This document shows, piece by piece, positions 43,472 through 51,519 of a stretch of 64,000 nucleotides of DNA (the first letter of the stretch is position 1; every line of letters begins with the position of its first letter). Made by a program: the position numbers and the translations under genes. The notes beneath the pieces were generated by a model. The model had not been told where the DNA came from and searched no databases. It saw only the letters and a list, made by a program, of their open reading frames with translations. This DNA comes from JAFIFT01 sp020051095 (GTDB lineage: Bacteria; Pseudomonadota; Gammaproteobacteria; Legionellales; Legionellaceae), in assembly GCF_964199965.1 (NCBI RefSeq), contig NZ_CAXMZT010000004.1, positions 248,001 to 312,000 on the forward strand, read 5' to 3'.

Positions 43472-44407
43472 TTACTCTAATGAAGGTATAGAATAAGAAC
43501 CATTCGGCTTCATTCTCCCTCCTCTTCTTAGTAATTCAAAAAAAAGAGTATAATAAAGCGATCCTTTATCAACGGTATAATTAAGCCAACGTCGCCTTAA
43601 ATCATCAAACTGAGAATTATGAGAGAACCTATCCACATGAGTATTGAAGAAAACGATATCTCTACAGTTTGGGAAAATTGACATTATTGTTTTGGCGTCT
43701 GCTTCACTTGTTTGCTGAGCTAACGTTCCATCGCAATAAATCTTTTCAATTCTGCAAAAGTAATTCTTAAGAGATGATAATTGTTCTATTTTTAAATCCG
43801 AGTGCAACAACCAATCCACATCCATAGCTTTGATCGTTGAGGGTATGGATTTTATAAGGGCAATTTTTTCTTCAGGTGCTCTGGTATTAAAGTCAATTCC
43901 ATCTAAATACAAGCTTTGAATTGAAGAAGGTATGGCTTGAAAAATTCTTATTAGGTCATCAATACGATAACGTTTTCTACCCAAACTGATATTCATTAAA
44001 TTTAATAAGGTAATGGTTCTAGGAATTGCACCCAGCATTTCCACCAGAAAACTGACTGGTAATTCTCCATAATGACTATTACTTAAATGAAGAGACTTCA
44101 CTGTAGAAGGAATAGAACGTATTAGGGGTACTAAATGACAAAAGACGCAGTTTCTAATGAGTAGGCTCTCAACAGAAGGAGGAATCAATGCTAACGCTGA
44201 TTCTATTTCACTAATCGCTACTGTATTAAATCTACATTCAAAAATCACAACCAGGTTTGTTTTGGGAGGTATTTGTTTAAACAGTTCTAATAGTTCCCCG
44301 GACTCTACCCAGTCCAAATTATGAATAGCGAATACCCCATCGTTCACTTGAAGCTTATACAATACAAAGATACCTCCCAGAAAATTTTGGTCGTTTCGAT
44401 CCAACAA
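43472..44407 (-). CDS. Leucine-rich repeat protein, candidate Dot/Icm effector
   Basis: The 311-residue protein has about five LRR-type units with the recurring pattern 'IP.ST.(K/Q).L.L......' (IPPSVESLLIRNCVF, IPSTVKSLHLSNSHY, IPRTITLLNLMNISL, IPSSIQSLYLDGIDF, IPSTIKAMDVDWLL). Legionella encodes many such LRR effectors. The N-terminus (MLDRNDQNFLGGIFVLYKLQ) carries no signal peptide. A 71-residue frame ends 11 bp upstream on the same strand, so an operon or a split gene is possible. Confidence 0.75.
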   Translation of the reverse strand: MLDRNDQNFLGGIFVLYKLQVNDGVFAIHNLDWVESGELLELFKQIPPKTNLVVIFECRFNTVAISEIESALALIPPSVESLLIRNCVFCHLVPLIRSIPSTVKSLHLSNSHYGELPVSFLVEMLGAIPRTITLLNLMNISLGRKRYRIDDLIRIFQAIPSSIQSLYLDGIDFNTRAPEEKIALIKSIPSTIKAMDVDWLLHSDLKIEQLSSLKNYFCRIEKIYCDGTLAQQTSEADAKTIMSIFPNCRDIVFFNTHVDRFSHNSQFDDLRRRWLNYTVDKGSLYYTLFFELLRRGGRMKPNGSYSIPSLE

Positions 44408-44418
44408 TGATTTAAATT

Positions 44419-44634
44419 TTATTCCAAGATCCCCGATGCCAGGTTATTCAATTGTTTTTTTTGGGGTTTATGAATACTGATCGCGGCAACTGAGGGAAGG
44501 TTTAATAAATATTCAGCTTGATTCCATTCTACCCCATCCTGGTATAATTTTAAAGCAGATAGGTGTTCATTAAACAAAGTACAAAACGGTAATTGTGCGG
44601 GGAATGGTCTTAACTGGTTTAGGCCCACGGCCAC
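44419..44634 (-). CDS. Small hypothetical protein upstream of the LRR gene
   Basis: The 71-residue frame contains 'LFNEHLSALKLYQDGVEWNQ' and has some LRR-like spacing, so it may be the displaced N-terminal part of the LRR protein or a different small protein. It ends 11 bp before the LRR start. Not recognised. Confidence 0.35.
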   Translation of the reverse strand: MAVGLNQLRPFPAQLPFCTLFNEHLSALKLYQDGVEWNQAEYLLNLPSVAAISIHKPQKKQLNNLASGILE

Positions 44635-45052
44635 AGCTGCATTGCTTCAGACAATCTAGCCACTCCCGGCCAATAATTGATTCTCCTAATAGTTAGTGGC
44701 AACCAATTACTTTATAAAACAGTTTATTTGAACAATTAGGAAAAGAGTATGCCGCATGAAATACTGGAGTCTAGCGATAATATTTCAAATAAATGCAACT
44801 GATCTTGCCTCAGAAAATAAGATTTTACTCTCTTAACAGGGTGTCCATCAAATCAAGGCAAGCTCATAAGTCTCTAATGAAAATTTACCATCCTTCATAA
44901 TTAGCATTGCATAACCGTCTTTAGCATCTGGTAAATTAATATCCCACAACTTTTTACTAAGTGTCTTCCTTTGAGATAGGTTTTTTTAATCAGCTCATAA
45001 CCCAGTGCTGCCTCTGTCGTTAGTCAGCCTTGCTGGTATTCAACTGAAGCAA
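44635..45052. other. Intergenic region, nothing recognised
   Basis: About 420 bp without a supported frame or repeat. Confidence 0.35.
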
Positions 45053-46171
45053 TTAAAGAACACATGGTGGGGGTTGCAGATACTGCTGAAGACTAGACAG
45101 CTCATCTTTAACTTCCTCGAATTTAGGGCGCTGATTTGTAATGGATGTCATTCTGTTAATAAGCGCTGTTAATGCATTAATCATTTCTTCACTTAACTCT
45201 TCAATTTTCTCGCCATTTTTACCTATAATGAATCCTAGATTTTGTAGATTAAGTGCTTTTTCGGCGACTACTCCCATCTCAGTAACTCGTTCAGAGGAAA
45301 AATTAATAGCCCCCATCATTTCAGCAACAAGACATCCAAAAGAAAACATCTCACTCTGAGTTGATAAAGGTTTGATACTTGCTTCTGGTGCTCTGTATGC
45401 TGGGGTTCCTGTGTCTTTGATAGAAGATGAGTTTTTTGGCGTCGCTTCTCCCATATCAATTAAGTTACCGCTCATCATAACATTGCCAGCAGCGATATCC
45501 CCATGTAACCATCCAGCTTTGTGGAGAGTGATTAGATTTTCAGCCAGATAAATCAATGTTCCTAATCGTTCTATAAAACTATAAGTTTCAGGAGACTCAG
45601 TTAATTTTTGCTTAACCGTAGGTTCTTTATATTCATGCATCACAAGATAACCTTTTTCAGAGCCCTTTCCATATGCGATTAGTTTATCGAGTACTTGGGA
45701 TGCATTCTTTTCATTATCAATATTAAGTGTCTTTTTAAGATCAATAATTTTAACGGCCATTGGTTCCTGGGGTTCACTTATTTGTAAATCTGTTTTTGTT
45801 AGCTTAATTTCAAATACAATTCGTTTTACACTGCCAAATTGACCTCTGCCCAAACGATAATTTTTTACTTCTTTATTACCGAGGACAAAATACTTTTCTT
45901 CTACTTTAATAATAGAGTTAGACAGCTGGAACTTGGTAGGAACTAAAGCTGAATTACCTTCTCTGAGTTCATAATTCTTATTGCGACTCAAAATCTTGAC
46001 TTTTGCAGGATGCTGATCTTGAATAAGAGCTAACAATTTTTGACGATCATCCTGTGGCATAGTTGTTGAAATGACTATGATTGAAGAGTTTGTATCTTTT
46101 GCATTTGCAGAAGATGAGCCTTTCTGCGTCGCTTTCCCAAGATTTAATAGTTTCAATCCTGGATTAGGCAT
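45053..46171 (-). CDS. Eukaryotic-like Ser/Thr protein kinase, candidate effector
   Basis: The start MPNPGLK is chosen because AAGGG lies about 9 nt upstream; six further codons precede it. Residues 1-90 are a variable N-terminal part. The kinase domain has a Gly-rich loop 'YRLGRGQFGSVKRI', the ATP lysine in 'EPMAVKIIDL', a catalytic loop 'GWLHGDIAAGNVMM' (HGD instead of HRD) and 'NLIDMGEAT' (DMG in place of DFG), followed by 'GTPAYRAPEAS' (APE). All catalytic residues are present, so activity is likely. Legionella LegK effectors have this plan. No transmembrane segment is seen. Confidence 0.85.
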   Translation of the reverse strand: MPNPGLKLLNLGKATQKGSSSANAKDTNSSIIVISTTMPQDDRQKLLALIQDQHPAKVKILSRNKNYELREGNSALVPTKFQLSNSIIKVEEKYFVLGNKEVKNYRLGRGQFGSVKRIVFEIKLTKTDLQISEPQEPMAVKIIDLKKTLNIDNEKNASQVLDKLIAYGKGSEKGYLVMHEYKEPTVKQKLTESPETYSFIERLGTLIYLAENLITLHKAGWLHGDIAAGNVMMSGNLIDMGEATPKNSSSIKDTGTPAYRAPEASIKPLSTQSEMFSFGCLVAEMMGAINFSSERVTEMGVVAEKALNLQNLGFIIGKNGEKIEELSEEMINALTALINRMTSITNQRPKFEEVKDELSSLQQYLQPPPCVL

Positions 46172-46189
46172 GATAACAATCCCTTCCAT

Positions 46190-46605
46190 ATTAAATGAAG
46201 CTTCTATTCTTAAGTATAGCAGGGAGCGTCCGTAAAATTATCGAGAGAGGGACGTACACGGTAATATTCTCAATCCATCCCACAATTGAATCCATCAATC
46301 AGCAAACGTAGGTTGGGCCTTGGCCCAACATTTGGGATGAGTGCAGTTATAAAAGGAAAATGAAAATTGCGGCTATCTTTCATTGTGAATAATGAATAGT
46401 TAGAGAACAGTTTAAATAGATTTTCTTTCTAACATAGATTCATTATAGCCAGACAGTAAGCCCAAAAATGACTATCACACAAAATGTTCAACTCATCGCT
46501 ATTGAATTAAGAAGCGATGAAAAGAAATTTTGTGCAAAAAGAAATCGTTTAAAGCCCATTTTTATATAGGGCTAGCATTACTAGATTGCTTGTTACTATC
46601 AAAAA
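46190..46605. other. Intergenic region overlapping the duplicated csp segment
   Basis: From 46389 on it belongs to the 643-bp direct repeat around cspA copy 1. A solo arm of the 'gtaggttgggccttggcc' repeat lies at about 46305-46330. Otherwise nothing was recognised. Confidence 0.4.
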
Positions 46606-47031
46606 TTATAAGCAAACGATTTGTTCAGCTTGAGGGCCTTTTTGACCTTGAGTTACAACGAACTCTACACTTTGACCTTCTTTTAATGTTTTAAACCCAC
46701 TACTTACTATAGAGCTAAAATGGGCGAAAACATCTGGCCCCGAACTTTGTTCAATAAAACCGAAACCTTTAGACTCATTAAACCATTTAACCGTACCAGT
46801 TGTTGTTTTGGACATAATATATACCTGAAAAAATTATAAGTATGCTTAAATATTAAGCTAGCTAGGAAGATGAAAAAGATAGTTTTATTGATAATAGCGC
46901 GTAAATTATGAAAAAAACGTGGAATTAGTAATATGCAAAACCGGCTTTCTCTCAAGCCATAGTAGTACAATAACACCTATATATAAATATAGCAATTTAT
47001 ATTTATACTGAGAAAAGTCTTTACAATGGTT
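46389..47031. repeat. 643-bp duplication around csp, copy A
   Basis: The segment is almost identical to 49984-50626 in the same orientation and spans the csp gene, its long upstream leader and its downstream region. Differences are few single bases. Confidence 0.9.
46606..46815 (-). CDS. Cold-shock domain protein, copy A
   Basis: The 69-residue protein is a CspA-type domain: 'GTVKWFNESKGFGFIEQ' with RNP1 (KGFGFIE), 'DVFAHFSSI' with RNP2 and a C-terminal EFVVTQGQKGPQAEQI. It binds single-stranded nucleic acid and acts as an RNA chaperone. The duplicate at 50200-50409 encodes an identical protein. The ~200-bp upstream leader is also duplicated, which suggests it is important for temperature regulation of the mRNA. 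Confidence 0.95.
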   Translation of the reverse strand: MSKTTTGTVKWFNESKGFGFIEQSSGPDVFAHFSSIVSSGFKTLKEGQSVEFVVTQGQKGPQAEQIVCL

Positions 47032-47421
47032 TCAATAATCGGCTATACGGGTTTTGTTTTAAATTGAAATTTAACATTATTTTGGCCCCAATTAGTCTGC
47101 CAGCTCAAATAACTATTAAAACTGGGGATTGATCGCTTTTTTCATTTGTCTTTTTGAAGTATTCAATGCAACTACGCTTCAGAAATTGTCGCTTCAGCAC
47201 TTCATCAGCACAATAAGGATTTCGAAAATGCTTCCTTTTCCCCTTTGACTGATATTATTTATATTAGAAATATGATATAATTAAAACATGTGGGTAAAAA
47301 TTTTTGTACCCACCCTTCTTTTTTACTTGCCTATTACATGTGATTCTATTTTAGATTTTTGGCGCAATCACTTACCTTTTAGTCATTTTGAATCGAAGCT
47401 GACTGTTAAGGTAGGAATGTT
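46816..47421. other. Leader/intergenic region between csp and the zinc-ribbon gene
   Basis: It holds the divergent csp leader and a terminator-like hairpin (47290-47324). Bases 47331-47421 recur at 40557-40647 with the same leader. No gene was supported. Confidence 0.45.
47290..47324 (+). terminator. Hairpin plus T-run
   Basis: The stem gtgggta/tacccac with an A/T-extended loop (47290-47313) is followed by ccttctttttt. It could terminate transcription into the zinc-ribbon gene or shape the leader RNA. Confidence 0.5.
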
Positions 47422-47640
47422 ATGAGCCATAAAATATGCCATTACTGTTTACAAATTTCTGATAGTTTTTCCCTCCAAGGAAAATACAAAACGAACAATG
47501 AGAAGTTTCTCTGCTATAGATTATGCAATTTATGTAATCAAAAGTTAATTGGAATTAATTCATACTCTGATAAACAAGGCCGTCAAACCTTCTTAACCAC
47601 CGTCAAGGCTAATGCTAAAAACTATCCTGAATATGCTTAG
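47422..47640 (+). CDS. Small zinc-ribbon-like protein
   Basis: The 72-residue protein has CxxC pairs at the N-terminus (KICHYCLQ) and in the middle (YRLCNLCNQK), consistent with a zinc ribbon. GGTAGGA precedes the ATG. It is followed 49 bp later by an RRM-protein gene, within a set of cold-related genes. A broken duplicate with the same leader is at 40557-40740. Function is unknown. Confidence 0.6.
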   Translation: MSHKICHYCLQISDSFSLQGKYKTNNEKFLCYRLCNLCNQKLIGINSYSDKQGRQTFLTTVKANAKNYPEYA

Positions 47641-47689
47641 GAGAAATTTTTCTCGCCTTTCATCATTCCAATAATCACAAGGTGTTATT

Positions 47690-47968
47690 ATGAAACAAAA
47701 TAAAATATATGTCGGTGCTTTTTCATCGTCTACAACTGAAACGGAACTCAGAGAGGCATTTTCAGAATTTGGTTCTATTGATGATATTAAAATCATTATT
47801 GATAGATATACTGGTGAATCAAAAGGTTTTGCATTTATTACGTTTTCATCCAATTCAAGTGCTGTAAAAGCTCTAAATATGAATGGAAAAGAACTAAAAG
47901 AAAGAACTATCCGGGTCAGCGCAGCTAGAAAAAAAGAGAGTTTTCGAGGTAACCAAAATCTTTGGTAA
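47690..47968 (+). CDS. RRM-domain RNA-binding protein
   Basis: The 92-residue protein is one RNA-recognition motif with RNP2 (IYVGAF, residues 6-11) and RNP1 (KGFAFITF, 45-52), with a short basic tail (RKKESFRGNQ). Single-RRM proteins of this type in bacteria are often cold-induced, and the surrounding csp and desaturase genes fit that. It starts 49 bp after the zinc-ribbon gene. Confidence 0.92.
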   Translation: MKQNKIYVGAFSSSTTETELREAFSEFGSIDDIKIIIDRYTGESKGFAFITFSSNSSAVKALNMNGKELKERTIRVSAARKKESFRGNQNLW

Positions 47969-48058
47969 AAAGTTAGGCCGTATCTGTTTCAGACATGTTG
48001 AAACTCTGGCAAAATATGTATCACATGAAATCTTTTCTCAAAATATAAGTGTTAATCT

Positions 48059-49159
48059 ATGATTCAATTCCCGAAAGCCGATCTGCAAGGTGTACTTAGA
48101 CAAAGAGTAAATGATTATTTTAACAGTTTAGGTATCTCTAAATATGGAGGCAAACCAATAGTCATAAAAAGTGTCGTTTTGCTGGCATTACTATTTATCC
48201 CATATGGTATTTTATTAACGTATGATCTTAATTCCATATCAATGCTTCTCCTTGCAGCAACGATGGGAGTGGCTATAGCGGGCTTAGGTATGGGGGTTAT
48301 GCATGACTGTATCCACGGCTCGTTTTCTTCCTCACCAAAACTGAATAAATGGTGGGGTACGTTAATATATGTGCTGATATCAGGTGGTAATCCAATTTGC
48401 TGGCGACTACAACATAACGTACTTCATCATAGATTCACAAACATTCATGATGTTGATGAGGATTTAAACCCTTATGGGTTTATGCGTTTTTGTCCACATG
48501 ATAAGCAAAAACCAATATTTAGATTTCAGCACCTATATGCCATTTTCTTGTATGCTTTGACAACTCTAATATGGGTGTTACATAAAGAATTTGCTCAGCT
48601 AAAGCGGTATTTCTCAATGGGTTTAATCAAGTCAAAAGTTCAATATAGGAAAGAGCTTAGGTTTTTAATAGTTTCAAAAACCATTTACTATGGTTATATG
48701 CTTATTATACCGATGATGATTTTAAATATTAATATTTTTCAGTGGCTGATAGGCTTTATAATCATGCATGCTGTTACTGGAATCATTCTAGCAGTTGTAT
48801 TCCAGCTCGCACATGTCATTGAAAATACAGATTATCCTTTGCCCGATAACAGTGGTAATATTGCCCATGACTGGGCTAGCCATCAAGTTAAAACCACCAC
48901 GAATTTTTCTCCAAATAACCGTCTGTTAACTTGGTTTATTGGTGGTTTAAATTTCCAAATAGAGCACCATTTTTTTCCAACGATTTGTCACGTCCATTAT
49001 CCTAAAATCGCAGGAATCGTACAACAGACCGTTAAAGAATATGGCCTAGGCTATCACTGCTACCCGACACTGGGACTTGCGTTAAAGGCCCACTTTAAAC
49101 ACTTGTATACACTTGGACAGACCGACATGTCTTTAGTTAATAATATGGAGAGCAGCTAG
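48059..49159 (+). CDS. Membrane fatty acid desaturase
   Basis: The 366-residue protein has the three His boxes of membrane desaturases: 'MHDCIHGSF', 'HNVLHHRFTN' and 'FQIEHHFFP', and four or more hydrophobic spans (about residues 40-90 and 215-260). It should introduce double bonds in acyl chains, which keeps membranes fluid at low temperature. No cytochrome b5 domain is attached. It lies 90 bp after the RRM gene on the same strand. Confidence 0.92.
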   Translation: MIQFPKADLQGVLRQRVNDYFNSLGISKYGGKPIVIKSVVLLALLFIPYGILLTYDLNSISMLLLAATMGVAIAGLGMGVMHDCIHGSFSSSPKLNKWWGTLIYVLISGGNPICWRLQHNVLHHRFTNIHDVDEDLNPYGFMRFCPHDKQKPIFRFQHLYAIFLYALTTLIWVLHKEFAQLKRYFSMGLIKSKVQYRKELRFLIVSKTIYYGYMLIIPMMILNINIFQWLIGFIIMHAVTGIILAVVFQLAHVIENTDYPLPDNSGNIAHDWASHQVKTTTNFSPNNRLLTWFIGGLNFQIEHHFFPTICHVHYPKIAGIVQQTVKEYGLGYHCYPTLGLALKAHFKHLYTLGQTDMSLVNNMESS

Positions 49160-49264
49160 ACGATAAAGTTAGCTGTATCAAACTCACCGCATCAATTTAA
49201 ACAATACAATATTTCTTCTGAATATCATCTGGATTGTTTTCATTTAGAAAATAGAGAGAATAAA

Positions 49265-49438
49265 ATGACATTTACATCCCTTGAGCTATCAAATTCCACC
49301 ACGATAGCTTTACGTGAAAAAAATTATACTTCACCAACCTCTATTCAGCAAAAGGCCATACCTGCTATCTTTCTAAATCGTGATATTATAACGACTGCTC
49401 AAACCGGCACAGGAAAGGTGTGTGCCGCTAATTATTAA
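49265..49438 (+). pseudogene. DEAD-box RNA helicase, N-terminal stub
   Basis: The 57-residue frame starts MTFTSLELSNSTTIALR and contains the Q motif (YTSPTSIQQKAIPAIFL) and motif I (AQTGTGK), after which the sequence turns to VCAANY and a stop. The rest of the helicase core is missing. In a cold-adaptation set it probably derives from a csdA/rhlE-like gene. Confidence 0.8.
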
Positions 49439-49602
49439 TTTTAATCAACATTAGCTAGTAAATTTTATATAATCTTCTATTAAATCACTAACTGAGGCCT
49501 TCAGCCCCCATCTATCTATGCATCTATTTTCTAACTTCTTCTATGCGCAAGTGTAAATTGCGCATAGCATTTCTATTTTTAATAATAGCGATTAAGTTGA
49601 TA

Positions 49603-49905
49603 TTATTTAGACATATTGAAAAGTCGTCTAAAATACATTTGAACCCTAGATAAGTAGCTTCCTGTAATTGAAGGAGAGCGAGGACTACTTAATGAATTTC
49701 TAATAACTATATTATCTGCTTGAGGCCCTTTATCTCCAGCGATTACAATAAACTCTACTTTCTGACCCTCAATAAGAGTTTTAAAACCATCGGTAATGAT
49801 AGAGGAAAAGTGAGCAAATACGTCGGTTCCTGAGTCCTGCTCAATAAAACCAAAACCTTTCGATTTACTAAACCACTTAACAGTTCCTGTCTTTATATTT
49901 GACAT
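49603..49905 (-). CDS. Cold-shock domain protein with C-terminal extension
   Basis: The 100-residue protein has a csp domain (GTVKWFSKSKGFGFIEQ, DVFAHFSSI) and an additional 30-residue tail rich in Ser/Arg (RNSLSSPRSPSITGSYLS). It differs from the two 69-residue copies. Such an extension is unusual for bacterial Csp and could bind RNA or regulate. It lies between the desaturase/helicase stub and csp copy B. Confidence 0.88.
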   Translation of the reverse strand: MSNIKTGTVKWFSKSKGFGFIEQDSGTDVFAHFSSIITDGFKTLIEGQKVEFIVIAGDKGPQADNIVIRNSLSSPRSPSITGSYLSRVQMYFRRLFNMSK

Positions 49906-49983
49906 AAAATTATCCTGATATTTATAGGATGGAGTGACTAGACGGGCTAAATAATAAATAGATACAAATGAAATTTAAGATAA

Positions 49984-50626
49984 TAATGAATAGTTAGAGA
50001 ACAGTTTAAATAGATTTTCTTTCTAACATAGATTCATTATAGCCAGACAGTAACCCCAAAAATGACAATCACACAAAATGTTCAACTCATCGCTATTGAA
50101 TTAAGAGGCGATGAAAAGAAATTTTGTGCGAAAAGAAATCGTTTAAAGCCCATTTTTATATAGGGCTAACATTACTAGATTGCTTGTTACTATCAAAAAT
50201 TATAAGCAAACGATTTGTTCAGCTTGAGGGCCTTTTTGACCTTGAGTTACAACGAACTCTACACTTTGACCTTCTTTTAATGTTTTAAACCCACTACTTA
50301 CTATAGAGCTAAAATGGGCGAAAACATCTGGCCCCGAACTTTGTTCAATAAAACCGAAACCTTTTGACTCATTAAACCATTTAACCGTACCGGTTGTTGT
50401 TTTTGACATAATATATACCTGAAAAAATTATAAGTATGCTTAAATATTAAGCTAGCTAGGAAGATGAAAAAGATAGTTTTATTGATAATAGCGCGTAAAT
50501 TATGAAAAAAAACGTGGAATTAGTAATATGCAAAACCGGCTTTCTCTCAAGCCATAGTAGTACAATAACACCTATATATAAATATAGCAATTAATATTTA
50601 TACTGAGAAAAGTCTTTACAATGGTT
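49984..50626. repeat. 643-bp duplication around csp, copy B
   Basis: Nearly identical to 46389-47031 and in the same orientation, with only scattered substitutions. The distance between the copies is about 3.6 kb. Confidence 0.9.
50200..50409 (-). CDS. Cold-shock domain protein, copy B
   Basis: Same 69-residue CspA-type protein as at 46606-46815, with the same downstream and leader sequence. The few differences are silent, so both copies are likely functional. Its presence twice could raise the dose after a cold shift. Confidence 0.95.
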   Translation of the reverse strand: MSKTTTGTVKWFNESKGFGFIEQSSGPDVFAHFSSIVSSGFKTLKEGQSVEFVVTQGQKGPQAEQIVCL

Positions 50627-50750
50627 AGCACTATACCCAAGATGGCGAAGAATATCTTCTGGTACGCCCGGGTCTGTAATTCGATAATATCCCCCATTAA
50701 TATTAGGAAATAATGAGCTTTGCGTATTGGCATCATTGTCGCCGCATGGA
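50627..50750 (-). pseudogene. Unidentified protein fragment
   Basis: The minus-strand frame reads NTQSSLFPNINGGYYRITDP, then GVPEDILRHLGYSA, a protein-like sequence without start or stop. It lies directly beside the TraD remnant, so it may come from the same conjugative element. Family not recognised. Confidence 0.3.
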
Positions 50751-50769
50751 TAATAAGCTATAAAGAGGG

Positions 50770-51194
50770 GGTAGGATTGATCTGGGGAAAGCTGGTGGCG
50801 CAGGGTTCCAAGTTACTACTTACGCCTAGACCATTCAAGATATGGAAGTTGCGCTGGGATCACGCGCTAAAACTGATGTGTCTGAAGGAAATTTTAATAC
50901 CCACATCATGCTACGGGTGAAAAATGAGAAACGGAGAACTTACGGGTCAAACTACTACCCCAAGTTGGTGTAATCGGTCATACCCAGATTTCTTTGGTTA
51001 ATGATACTCCGCATGGGGATGATGGTGTTTATTTTAATAAAACTAATGAGGATCGGGTTCTGACTTCTTCTGTTTCTATGATTGGGGCGGAGGATATTGT
51101 TTCTTTGCCAAAGGGGCAAGCATTTATTTTCGTCAGTGACGCTGAAATTTATAAAGTTAGACTGCCTTTGCCATTAACAAAGGTTCCTCAGTAA
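50770..51194 (+). pseudogene. TraD-like coupling protein, C-terminal remnant
   Basis: Pieces of one protein can be read in two frames: GKAGGAGFQVTTYA (stop) TIQDMEVALGSRAK, then after a frame change 'VGVIGHTQISLVNDTPHGDD' and 'EDIVSLPKGQAFIFV'. This pattern fits the C-terminal region of TraD-type coupling ATPases of Legionella integrative elements. The internal TAG and frameshift show that it is dead. It points to a decayed conjugative element. Confidence 0.6.
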
Positions 51195-51201
51195 CACCCC
51201 C

Positions 51202-51343
51202 TTTGTGCCGGACAATTTTTTAAAATAGCCGTCTTTGCGAACGTAGTGAAGCAATCTAGAACAGATTTCTGTTCAGAGATCGAACTGGATTGCTTCGCAA
51301 AGCTCGCAGCGACGGTGCTTTGAAAAAATTGTCCGGTACAAAG
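51202..51343. repeat. 143-bp palindromic element, copy B (inverted)
   Basis: Same element as 32048-32190 but in reverse orientation, with ends tttgtgccggacaatttttt and aaaaaattgtccggtacaaa. It follows the TraD remnant. Confidence 0.8.
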
Positions 51344-51519
51344 TAACACGCCACCTTAATAATCCAGCTTAATTTTTTCCTAACAATTAGTCTAATGCTT
51401 GATCTAGGGATATTTCTATCAACTATTTTCAATTTCTTGACGGTAGAATCATTTTTGTAACAATATCCTGCTATAAAATGATGCTAAAATAATCAAAGAG
51501 TCGAAGATTAGGGTTCAAT

